From: Bryobacteraceae bacterium
GTDB lineage: Bacteria > Acidobacteriota > Terriglobia > Bryobacterales > Bryobacteraceae
Length of the DNA: 11,343 bases
Direction of reading: 5' to 3'
Assembly (NCBI GenBank): GCA_947456995.1
Contig: CANGVB010000054.1
Span: forward strand, 1 to 11,343
Part shown: positions 1 to 6,184 of the stretch, one piece after another
Position numbering within the stretch: the first letter of the stretch is position 1
Layout: every line of letters starts with the position of its first letter
Translations under genes and position numbers: made by a program
Notes under the pieces: generated by a model
The model's database searches: none
Told to the model about the DNA's origin: nothing
Seen by the model: the letters and a program-made list of their open reading frames with translations, nothing else

Positions 1-291
1 GCCCGCATGTGGTTTGCCGCCTACGTTGTCCATTTCAGGCGTGTACGCTGGCAAGCTGGAGCAGCATTCTTTCTCTCGCATTTGCTCGATGGAGATCCGG
101 CCTCGAACAACCTCTCCTGGCAGTGGGTAGCAAGTACCTTCTCACACAAACCCTACTTCTTCAATCGCGAAAACCTGGAGAAATACACCCATGGCCTGCA
201 CTGCAAGCGCTGCCCCGTCAGAGGCCGCTGCGATTTTGAAGGCAGCTATGAACAGCTCGAATCGAAGCTGTTCCGAATCGAGGCAAGATGA
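1..291 (+). CDS. Photolyase-family FAD-binding domain protein, C-terminal part (5' end outside window)
   Basis: The frame is open from base 1, so this is the 3' end of a longer gene. The visible residues match the end of the helical FAD-binding domain of photolyases and cryptochromes. The segment LLDGDPASNNLSWQW carries the DGD and the Asn next to flavin N5, followed by the first Trp of the intraprotein electron chain. Then come FSHKPYFFNRENLEKYT and a cysteine cluster C-x2-C-x5-C at bases 202-204, 211-213 and 229-231. The canonical motif suggests a redox-competent flavoprotein. The stop overlaps the next start as ATGA, so the two genes are probably translationally coupled. Whether the full protein has its own N-terminal alpha/beta domain cannot be seen. 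The next gene resembles that domain, so this may be an FAD-domain-only (short) photolyase-like protein. Family assignment is firm; substrate is unknown. Confidence 0.8.
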   Translation, partial: ARMWFAAYVVHFRRVRWQAGAAFFLSHLLDGDPASNNLSWQWVASTFSHKPYFFNRENLEKYTHGLHCKRCPVRGRCDFEGSYEQLESKLFRIEAR

Positions 292-692
292 ATGAGCTGA
301 TCTGGTTGCACCCGGATTGCCTGGCCGCCGACAACCCGGCCTACCTGAAGTACCCAAAGGCCAACGCCCTTTTTGTCTACGATGAAGACGAGATCGAAGC
401 CGAAGAGTGGAGCCTCAAGCGGATCGCATTTCTCTATGAAACGCTGATCGAACTGCCAACTGAAATCGAGCGAGGCAACGTCGTCGCCCGGCTGCTCGAA
501 AAGCGGCCGACGAAAATCGTCACGGTCGATAGCGTCAACCCCCGCTTTCACGCCTACGTGAAAAAGCTGCAAGCGCAGTTGCCAGTAGAAGTCTTGCCAG
601 CTGTACCCTTTGTAAACTATCGCGGCAACTTGGACCTCAAGCGTTTCTCCCGCTACTGGAAGCGCGTGGAACCCATTGTCTTCGACAAATGA
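288..692 (+). CDS. Stand-alone photolyase-like alpha/beta (antenna) domain protein
   Basis: This 134-residue protein begins LIWLHPDCL with A-FVYDEDEI following, then SLKRIAFLYETLIELP, KIVTVDS and LKRFSRYW. The order of strands and helices resembles the N-terminal Rossmann-like domain of photolyases, including the SxxRxxFLxxxLxxL helix. No FAD-binding domain follows. It starts inside the stop of the upstream FAD-domain gene (ATGA at 288-291, with GAGG a few bases upstream) and its own stop overlaps the next photolyase start in the same way (689-692). It is therefore the middle gene of a coupled three-gene unit. I infer that it partners the upstream FAD-domain protein, forming a photolyase split into two polypeptides. 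No signal peptide or membrane segment is visible. The fold assignment rests on pattern similarity only, and direct function is not shown. Confidence 0.7.
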   Translation: MNELIWLHPDCLAADNPAYLKYPKANALFVYDEDEIEAEEWSLKRIAFLYETLIELPTEIERGNVVARLLEKRPTKIVTVDSVNPRFHAYVKKLQAQLPVEVLPAVPFVNYRGNLDLKRFSRYWKRVEPIVFDK

Positions 693-2113
693 GCTATCAG
701 GTTCTTTGGTTCAAGCGCGACCTGCGTATCGAAGACCACCGCCCGCTGCTCGAGGCTTCGCGCCGCGGCCCCGTTTTGCCGCTCTACATCATCGAGCCAG
801 AGTGGCTGGCCTCCCCAGACTTTGACCCCTCTCACTTCACCTTCGTACGAACAAGCCTCGTCGAGCTCGATGAGCAATTGCGAAGCCTCGGCCAAGGTCT
901 GGTGGTGAAAGTAGGAGAAGCAGTAGACGTATTACGGCAATTGCCAGTGGCGCATCTCTGGGCCCACGAAGAGTCTGGCAACTGGACTACCTACCAGCGC
1001 GATCGACGTGTGCGCAAGTGGGCGAAAGAAACCAATACGCCCTTCACAGAGTACCCGGCCAATGGCGTCGTGAGGCGGCTCAAATCCCGCGACGGCTGGT
1101 CTCGTAACTGGGAAGACCGCATGGCTCAGCCAATTCTCGACCCACCGTCCCTGCTTACGCCATCGCTTGCACCAACGCAGATTCCAACTGCGAAAGAACT
1201 CGGCATCGGCCACGACAACCGAAATCTGGCCCAACGCGGCGGCATTCGAGAAGCCTTCGAAACTCTCGATAGCTTTCTATCCGCACGAGGCGTACGCTAC
1301 CACATGGAAATGTCGAGCCCGGTAACCGCAGAGAGCAGTTGCAGCCGCTTGTCGCCATATCTCGCCTACGGCAACCTCTCCACGCGCCAGGTGGTGCAAG
1401 CCACTCGACGCCGAGTTGCCACCCTGAACGAATTTGACCCTCCAACCTGGAAGCGGGCGCTCCGAGCCTTCGACGCACGCCTGCACTGGCGGTGTCATTT
1501 CATGCAAAAGATGGAAGACGACCCCCGCATCGAGTTCGAAAACTTCGTCCGCGCCTATGACGGAATGCGCGAGCCACACTGGAATGAAGAATGGTTTGAA
1601 GCCTGGAAGGCAGGGCAGACAGGCTACCCCCTGATCGATGCCTGCATGCGAATGCTCAATCAAACCGGGTGGATCAATTTCAGAATGCGCGCCATGCTCG
1701 TAAGCTTTGCTTCCTATCACCTCTGGCTCCACTGGCCAAAGCCCGCCCTGCATCTGGCGAAGCTTTTCCTGGACTATGAGCCCGGCATCCACTACAGCCA
1801 GTTTCAAATGCAGTCCGGCACCACCGGCATCAACACCCTGCGAATGTATTCACCACTGAAGCAACAGGCAGATCAGGATCCTGACGGTGTCTTTGTAAAG
1901 GAATGGCTTGGAGATCTGCAAGGCTATCCGCCTCCGATTGTCGATCACAAGGAAGCGATTGCTTTAGCCCGCGCCCGAATTGGCGCTGTAAGAAAGCAGA
2001 CCGGCACACGCGAAGAAGCCCGTACGGTGCTAAAAAAACATGGCAGCCGTAAAAAAGCACCTGCCAAAAAAGCGCCGGCAAGGAAGCAAAGCCGCCAGCA
2101 GATGTTATTCTAG
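689..2113 (+). CDS. Full-length photolyase/cryptochrome with non-canonical FAD pocket and basic tail
   Basis: This 474-residue cytoplasmic flavoprotein is of full photolyase length. The N-terminal alpha/beta domain starts WFKRDLRIEDHRPL. The FAD domain has SRLSPYLAYGNLSTRQ, then ARLHWRCHFMQKMEDD, AWKAGQTGYPLIDACMRML and GWINFRMRAM. It ends with LDYEPGIHYSQFQMQSGTTG and TLRMYSPLKQQ. Photolyases use blue light and reduced FAD to split UV-induced pyrimidine dimers, and cryptochromes signal. The usual DGD-x4-NN-x2-WQW segment is replaced here by DYEPGIHYSQFQM, so the flavin-N5 Asn and the proximal Trp are missing. This variant occurs in a bacterial subgroup as I remember it, so the lesion specificity should not be assumed. 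Residues from about 440 are Lys/Arg/Ala-rich with two KKAPA units and end QQMLF. There is no Shine-Dalgarno; the start is coupled to the upstream gene by ATGA. Confidence 0.9.
   Translation: MSYQVLWFKRDLRIEDHRPLLEASRRGPVLPLYIIEPEWLASPDFDPSHFTFVRTSLVELDEQLRSLGQGLVVKVGEAVDVLRQLPVAHLWAHEESGNWTTYQRDRRVRKWAKETNTPFTEYPANGVVRRLKSRDGWSRNWEDRMAQPILDPPSLLTPSLAPTQIPTAKELGIGHDNRNLAQRGGIREAFETLDSFLSARGVRYHMEMSSPVTAESSCSRLSPYLAYGNLSTRQVVQATRRRVATLNEFDPPTWKRALRAFDARLHWRCHFMQKMEDDPRIEFENFVRAYDGMREPHWNEEWFEAWKAGQTGYPLIDACMRMLNQTGWINFRMRAMLVSFASYHLWLHWPKPALHLAKLFLDYEPGIHYSQFQMQSGTTGINTLRMYSPLKQQADQDPDGVFVKEWLGDLQGYPPPIVDHKEAIALARARIGAVRKQTGTREEARTVLKKHGSRKKAPAKKAPARKQSRQQMLF
2096..2110 (+). other. C-terminal QQMLF, candidate beta-clamp-binding peptide
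   Basis: The last five residues of the photolyase (470-474) fit the Q-x-x-L-F form of the bacterial DNA polymerase sliding-clamp-binding motif. They lie at the end of a flexible basic tail, where such motifs usually occur. This is a short-motif match only. Confidence 0.35.
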
Positions 2114-2177
2114 AAATACCCCGATTCGAAGGGGACAAAGAAGTAAAAAAGCTAGGGATATTCCCGAACGACGCGGC

Positions 2178-2217
2178 GAAGGGGCGCTCTTGTGAAATTC
2201 ACATCAGACGCCCCTTC
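2178..2217 (+). terminator. Strong 40-nt hairpin between photolyase and SIS genes (terminator or leader structure)
   Basis: A perfect 9-bp outer arm, GAAGGGGCG (2178-2186) with CGCCCCTTC (2209-2217), encloses TCT/AGA and then TGTGAA-A-TTCACA (2191-2203). Together these form one long stem with a bulged C on the left and a two-base bulge on the right. It begins about 65 bases after the photolyase stop and ends 25 bases before the SIS ATG. The T run is not adjacent: seven T lie at 2234-2240, beyond the Shine-Dalgarno. A classical intrinsic terminator is therefore possible but imperfect, and a leader element for the SIS gene is an alternative. Confidence 0.45.
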
Positions 2218-2225
2218 TCCCTTCT

Positions 2226-2230
2226 GGAGG
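2226..2230 (+). promoter_or_regulatory. Ribosome binding site GGAGG deciding the SIS start
   Basis: GGAGG lies 12 bases before ATG 2243. It supports that start over the in-frame GTG at 2192, which would place the 3' half of the hairpin inside the coding region and add 17 residues unlike the family N-terminus. Confidence 0.55.
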
Positions 2231-2242
2231 TCATTTTTTTCC

Positions 2243-3283
2243 ATGTCGAAGATGCTTGAAGAGATCCGCCAACAGCCTGAGGCCTTGGCCAAAACACTGA
2301 AGCAGGAATGGAAGGGCATCGAAAAGCTGAAGCAGCAATTCGAAGCCTATCCGCCACGAATGATCGTGCTCGCAGCACGCGGCACCAGCGACAACGCAGC
2401 CCAGTTTGGCCGCTACCTGCTCGAACTGCTCACCGGGATTCCCGTTTCCCTGGCTGCCCCCAGTATCTACACCCTCTACGGTTCCAAGCTGAATCTTGAA
2501 GACACCCTCGTAGTCGGCATTTCGCAGTCTGGCGAATCCACCGACACCAACATCGTGCTGGAGCGCGCCAAAGAATGTGGCGCATTCACTCTCGGCATCA
2601 CAAACGAACCAGATTCCACGCTGGCAAAGCTCGGCCACGCCACCATTCTCGTTCGTGCAGGCAAAGAAAAATCAGTCGCTGCAACCAAAACCTATACCGG
2701 GCAGTTGCTCGCGATGTACATGTTGGCCTACGCTCTCGGCGGCAAGATTGCACTCAAAGACCTTGAAAAGCTCCCTGAGCTTGCGGCAAAGGCCTTGAAG
2801 CTCGAGCCGCAAGTGGCAGCCATGGCAGGCCGCTACCGCTTCATGCAGCACGCTGTAGTCGTCGGCCGCGGCCTCAACTACGCCAACGCCTTTGAGTTTG
2901 CCCTCAAGATGATGGAGACCTGCTACGTGATCGCCGAACGCTTCTCGAGCGCCGATCTTCTCCATGGCCCGATTGCGATGGTAGATCCGCACTTCCCCGC
3001 CTTCGTCTTTGCGCCGTCCGGCGTAACCTGGAACCCGATCTCCGAACTGCTGGCCCGCGTCGATGCAACAACGCACGAAACCTTGCTGGTAACAGACAAG
3101 AGCAATAAGGCAGCCTTCGAATCCAAGCGCCGGGCCTTCCGCATTCCAGTGGCCATCCCAGAGCTCTTCACCCCGATCCCGTATATCATCCCCGGTCAGC
3201 TCTTTGCCGGCTACCTCGCAACCGAGAAGGGTCTCAATCCAGACCAGCCCCGCTCCCTAACCAAGGTCACGCAGAACCTCTAG
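2243..3283 (+). CDS. Double-SIS phosphosugar enzyme, NagB-II/GlmS isomerase-like (glucosamine-6-phosphate deaminase candidate)
   Basis: This 346-residue protein consists of two sugar-isomerase (SIS) domains and lacks the N-terminal glutaminase domain of GlmS. The first SIS domain has AARGTSDNAAQFGRY (about 44-58), the phosphate-binding loop SQSGES (94-99) and EKSVAATKTYTGQ (142-154). The second has VVVGRGLNYANAFEFALK (205-222), AERFSSADLLHGP (231-243) and a GlmS-like C-terminus with DQPRSLTKVT (334-343). The HGP His and the C-terminal Lys match residues used for aldose-ketose chemistry in GlmS. The likely role is amino-sugar phosphate deamination or isomerisation in the cytoplasm, linking cell-wall sugar turnover to glycolysis. 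A regulatory sugar-binding role cannot be excluded. The gene appears monocistronic, with a strong hairpin upstream and a convergent operon downstream whose stop overlaps its own. Confidence 0.88.
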   Translation: MSKMLEEIRQQPEALAKTLKQEWKGIEKLKQQFEAYPPRMIVLAARGTSDNAAQFGRYLLELLTGIPVSLAAPSIYTLYGSKLNLEDTLVVGISQSGESTDTNIVLERAKECGAFTLGITNEPDSTLAKLGHATILVRAGKEKSVAATKTYTGQLLAMYMLAYALGGKIALKDLEKLPELAAKALKLEPQVAAMAGRYRFMQHAVVVGRGLNYANAFEFALKMMETCYVIAERFSSADLLHGPIAMVDPHFPAFVFAPSGVTWNPISELLARVDATTHETLLVTDKSNKAAFESKRRAFRIPVAIPELFTPIPYIIPGQLFAGYLATEKGLNPDQPRSLTKVTQNL

Positions 3284-3474
3284 CTCATTCGTCCGGCCCA
3301 CCGGAGAAAGCGCCACATCTCAAAACGATGTTGCCATAGAAAAGCCCAGAACTCGCGGAAGCCGATTGCTTCCGCGTGGGTTCCCCAATAGGTTTCCATG
3401 CGCCAGCGCAGATAAGGGCTCGCCCAGGGGCGCAAGCGATAGCCGCGGGAAGACTTCCAAAGAAACGCAAGCAT
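3280..3474 (-). CDS. Small Trp/Arg-rich protein of 64 residues, function unknown
   Basis: Eight Trp and ten Arg occur in 64 residues, with no signal peptide and no hydrophobic stretch long enough for a typical membrane span. Segments such as GYRLRPWASPYLRWRMETYWG look conserved rather than random. The alternative minus-strand frame over the same DNA is low in order and Ala/Gly/Pro-rich, so I prefer this one. The ATG lies five bases after the stop of the upstream VWA gene, with no clear Shine-Dalgarno of its own, so translation is probably coupled. It is the last gene of the minus-strand operon. Its TAG shares CTAG with the stop of the convergent SIS gene. I recall similar short proteins in acidobacterial genomes but cannot assign a role. 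An amphipathic membrane-surface or nucleic-acid-binding protein would fit the composition, but this is speculation. Confidence 0.6.
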   Translation of the reverse strand: MLAFLWKSSRGYRLRPWASPYLRWRMETYWGTHAEAIGFREFWAFLWQHRFEMWRFLRWAGRMS

Positions 3475-3479
3475 GTCGG

Positions 3480-4412
3480 CTAGGGCACCAGGCTATTCGG
3501 CTTCACACCGGCTTTGGGGGCTCCGGCATAATAACCAGACCTCGTACGCACCATCGGACGATTCGAGCCGCTGGCGGTCACCTTAATGCTCCGGAATGTC
3601 CCGTCTAGTTCCTGCACCGTAGGCGTGTACCCAATGACGTACTGATTGCGGATGTCTTTGGCCACTTCGAGAGCCAGAGCGTCCACCTCTTCGAGCGTCT
3701 TCGGAAAGAAGCAAAGCCCGCCCGTTGCCTTGGCAATCGTCTCCAGCGCCCGCTTTGCCTTCTTCGATTCACGCGGAATCTCGTCATTGAGCAGCGCAAT
3801 TGAATAGATCACCGCGTCTGTGGTGTGCGATTGAGAAATCAGCTTCTCAAGCGAAGTCTTGCTCGCAGTGTCAGCGCCATCGGTGATGAGCATCAATACT
3901 TTTTTGTCGCGCTTGGCCTTCGCTTTGAGGTGGTCGATCGACATACTGATCGCGTCGTACATCGCAGTACCGCCGCGGGCATCAATTCGCGTTAAGCCCT
4001 CTTCCATCTTCTTGATCTCGCCAGTGAAATCAACATCGAGAAACGCATCATCATTAAAGTTGACGACAAATACTTCGTCGAGCCGGTTCGATGCCTTTAC
4101 CATCGCCAAAGCAGCAGATTCGGCCTTGTTCCGGCGCAGACGCATGCTGCCACTATTGTCGACAATCACACCAAGTGAGATCGGAACGTCTTCGCGCCTG
4201 AAGATCTTAAGCGGCTGCTCAACGTTGTTTTCGTAAACCTTGAACGCCGCTCGCGGCAAGTCCGTAATGATATTGCCCTTGCTGTCGACCACAGTTGCAT
4301 TCAGTACAACCAAACGAGTATCGCTGCGAAAAACCGGATCTTCTTGCGCGAAGAGAACCGGCGCGGCGATGGCAGCCGTCAAAAAAGAGCGACGGCTATT
4401 GAACGGGGGCAT
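3480..4412 (-). CDS. Tat-exported VWFA-related acidobacterial-type protein
   Basis: This 310-residue protein starts with a probable twin-arginine signal: SRRSFL at residues 6-11, then an Ala-rich hydrophobic stretch ending near FAQ (21-23). The short beta-strand region LVVLNATVVDSKG and the phrase AFKVYENNVEQPLKIF precede a von Willebrand factor A domain. Its metal-ion-dependent adhesion site is intact: DNSGS at 85-89, Thr149 in GGTAMYD, and Asp178 in ITDGAD. The ending IRNQYVIGYTP and SGYYAG is characteristic of the VWFA-related acidobacterial family. It should be folded before export and act outside the cytoplasm in metal-dependent protein binding. It overlaps the upstream paralogue by 17 bases, with AAGGAT (4416-4421) close to the ATG. 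The next gene follows after five bases. The function of this family is unknown to me. Confidence 0.88.
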   Translation of the reverse strand: MPPFNSRRSFLTAAIAAPVLFAQEDPVFRSDTRLVVLNATVVDSKGNIITDLPRAAFKVYENNVEQPLKIFRREDVPISLGVIVDNSGSMRLRRNKAESAALAMVKASNRLDEVFVVNFNDDAFLDVDFTGEIKKMEEGLTRIDARGGTAMYDAISMSIDHLKAKAKRDKKVLMLITDGADTASKTSLEKLISQSHTTDAVIYSIALLNDEIPRESKKAKRALETIAKATGGLCFFPKTLEEVDALALEVAKDIRNQYVIGYTPTVQELDGTFRSIKVTASGSNRPMVRTRSGYYAGAPKAGVKPNSLVP

Positions 4413-5442
4413 AATATCCTTGCCGCCAGGACGGTCGCAAAGCAGGGAGACCTCTTGGCTGAACTAGCTTGACTTGAACTTTACGGTATTTTCCGTCTCT
4501 GTCCTGATTCTTGGGCGAATAGCCGATCAGGTATTGGTTTCGAAGTTCAATTCCAATTTTAGCGGCAACATCTGGCAATTCGTTAACGTTTTCAATTGAG
4601 AAGTGCTTCCCGCCCGTTTGCTCTGCCAGGTCGTTCAGCAGTCCAGGCCCGGATAACTCTTCGGCGGTTCTGCCGCGTGCTCCAACAGATTCAAAGATTC
4701 CAATCGCGTAAAGCTGCACATCTGCTTCACGCACCAGGTTCTTGATCTCGCTTTCGGTATAGCGGCTTGAATTGTCGCCACCATCCGAAATCACAAGTAC
4801 AGCCTTGCGAGGGTTCTTGGCTTTCTTCATCTGGTTCATCGCCAGATAAATACCATCCAGCAGCGCGGTTCGCCCCTTGGCCTGAGTAAACGTCAGCCGG
4901 TTCTGGATCTCCTCAGTATTGCTGGTGAAGGGAACGATCATCTCGGGCCGGTCGTTGAACTGAATCAAAAAGAACTCGTCATCAGGGTTCGCTGTCTTGA
5001 AGAACTGCGCCGCAGCCTGCCGGCTTTTCTGTAACTTTGACCCCATGCTGTTGCTGGTATCGAATACCAGCCCAACAGATAAAGGTGCGTCTTCGCTCGC
5101 GAATTGGGCAATCGTCTGTTCAATTTTGTCTTCGAAAATCTTGAAGTGCTCGCGTTCGAGACCCGTAACGAACCTGTTGAGCGGGTCAGTCACTGACACT
5201 GGTATCAACACAAGGTTTGTATCGATTCGCAGGTTGGCACCCTTGGAAAAATCAGCATCCTCGGGCTTCATCGGACGGCCTTCACGCCTCTCGATGTTGA
5301 CACGTCCAGGCGGGGGTACTGTTTCAGACTTCTTTGCCGGGGGGACCGTTTTAGTCTGCTCAGAGGCATCAAATCCAGGCGCAAGGGAACTTACCAGGAT
5401 TACCAGAAGGAACTGTGACGCTGCTAAGGATCTGCTTTTCAT
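4396..5442 (-). CDS. Sec-exported VWFA-related acidobacterial-type protein
   Basis: The reading frame is open to an ATG at 5493. I choose ATG 5442 because it begins a standard signal peptide (MKSRSLAASQ then a Leu/Val core) and AAGG lies seven bases upstream. This gives 348 residues. A Pro/Lys-rich linker (30-60) precedes LRIDTNLVLIPVSVTD, the typical family opening. The VWA domain has an intact metal site: DTSNS (128-132), Thr192 in GRTALLDG, and Asp220 in ISDGGD. The C-terminus has LRNQYLIGYSPKNQDRDG and ends GYYAPVQ. It is a clear paralogue of the downstream VWA gene but carries no twin-arginine motif, so the two use different export routes. It lies 64 bases after the epsI stop, within the same minus-strand run. 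A periplasmic or surface binding role is inferred; the partner is unknown. Confidence 0.88.
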   Translation of the reverse strand: MKSRSLAASQFLLVILVSSLAPGFDASEQTKTVPPAKKSETVPPPGRVNIERREGRPMKPEDADFSKGANLRIDTNLVLIPVSVTDPLNRFVTGLEREHFKIFEDKIEQTIAQFASEDAPLSVGLVFDTSNSMGSKLQKSRQAAAQFFKTANPDDEFFLIQFNDRPEMIVPFTSNTEEIQNRLTFTQAKGRTALLDGIYLAMNQMKKAKNPRKAVLVISDGGDNSSRYTESEIKNLVREADVQLYAIGIFESVGARGRTAEELSGPGLLNDLAEQTGGKHFSIENVNELPDVAAKIGIELRNQYLIGYSPKNQDRDGKYRKVQVKLVQPRGLPALRPSWRQGYYAPVQ

Positions 5443-5506
5443 CGGAATGCCTTGCCCGGAGCTATTTCCTGAAGAATACCACTCAGGCCACAATCACCGC
5501 CTACCC

Positions 5507-6184
5507 TTAAGACGGTAGAAACTGGCGAAGCGGTGCATAGAAGGCACGAATAAAGTCTTCGGCCGCAGCTTGTGCCTTGTCGTTGGAATCGTTGCTGTTC
5601 AAACCAATCACCACTCTCACAAGCGCAGTGTCTGTTCGATTGTCCTTGATCGCATCAAGCATGGTGTACAGCTTCGCTTTGTATTCGCTGGCTACAGCGC
5701 GATCACGACTTTGATACCAGTACAGCACCAGACTTTTGCTATCGCCGCGCTGAATGATGTAACGATTCACTTCAATGGGCTCAGGTCTACCAGGCAATGC
5801 CACCATGATGTGGTCATTGACAACAGGTGTCCAGCCGGCACCCGGAAGGCAGTTTTTCGGCGAGTGCGGCACTGCACCCGTTCGTTGGCTCCGGAATGCT
5901 GCTACAAAAAGGTTCGCGCCCATTCCAAGTACGCTATTTCCGTAAGAACGATTTAGAGTATCGTCAGCCTTAAGCACAGCCTGCGTCTCGGCATCCACAA
6001 CGCCTTCCTGTACTTTTTCCCAAACCCCAAGTGTTTGCGGCAGTTGTACCAGAGGGCGGCCCGCTGCAACCTTTTCAGATTTAGTCAAGGTGTAGTAAGC
6101 AACCGTCTGGATTGCCAGAACGGCACTCAGAATGAGAACCGTCGACTTAACTGACTGGTTCTTGATTTGCTTGAGATCTTGCAT
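5507..6184 (-). CDS. epsI: EpsI family protein (exosortase-associated)
   Basis: This 225-residue protein has one N-terminal membrane anchor (about 14-33) followed by a periplasmic domain. It carries the signature of the EpsI family (DUF3485): LPQTLGVWE near 48-56, HSPKNCLPGAGW (107-118) with a conserved Cys112, and YWYQSRDR (155-162). EpsI proteins are found next to, or fused with, exosortases in exopolysaccharide and protein-sorting loci, and their biochemical role is not settled. The start is well supported by AAAGGAG ending six bases upstream. The gene begins 38 bases inside the end of the exosortase gene, so the two are co-translated. A VWA gene follows after 64 bases. Confidence 0.9.
   Translation of the reverse strand: MQDLKQIKNQSVKSTVLILSAVLAIQTVAYYTLTKSEKVAAGRPLVQLPQTLGVWEKVQEGVVDAETQAVLKADDTLNRSYGNSVLGMGANLFVAAFRSQRTGAVPHSPKNCLPGAGWTPVVNDHIMVALPGRPEPIEVNRYIIQRGDSKSLVLYWYQSRDRAVASEYKAKLYTMLDAIKDNRTDTALVRVVIGLNSNDSNDKAQAAAEDFIRAFYAPLRQFLPS

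Noticed and set aside
1277..1807. 176-residue minus-strand frame inside the photolyase
   Set aside because: It lies wholly antisense to strongly conserved photolyase motifs and has no family pattern.
2192..2242. GTG start for the SIS gene, adding 17 residues
   Set aside because: It would translate the hairpin and the Shine-Dalgarno. The added residues do not resemble the family N-terminus, and GGAGG precedes ATG 2243.
2114..2242. glmS-type ribozyme or amino-sugar riboswitch upstream of the SIS gene
   Set aside because: The leader is only about 130 bases and shows one simple hairpin, with no pseudoknot arrangement I can recognise.
5468..5487. Hairpin CCTGA/TCAGG between epsI and the VWA gene as a terminator
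   Set aside because: Only five pairs with a ten-base loop and no T run; the gap is more likely within one transcript.
5443..5493. ATG 5493 as the start of the upstream VWA gene
   Set aside because: It would put 17 non-hydrophobic residues before a normal signal peptide; ATG 5442 has AAGG at good spacing.
4997..5518. 173-residue plus-strand frame opposite the VWA gene
   Set aside because: Antisense shadow of a VWA protein with an intact metal site; no ribosome site or recognisable domain.
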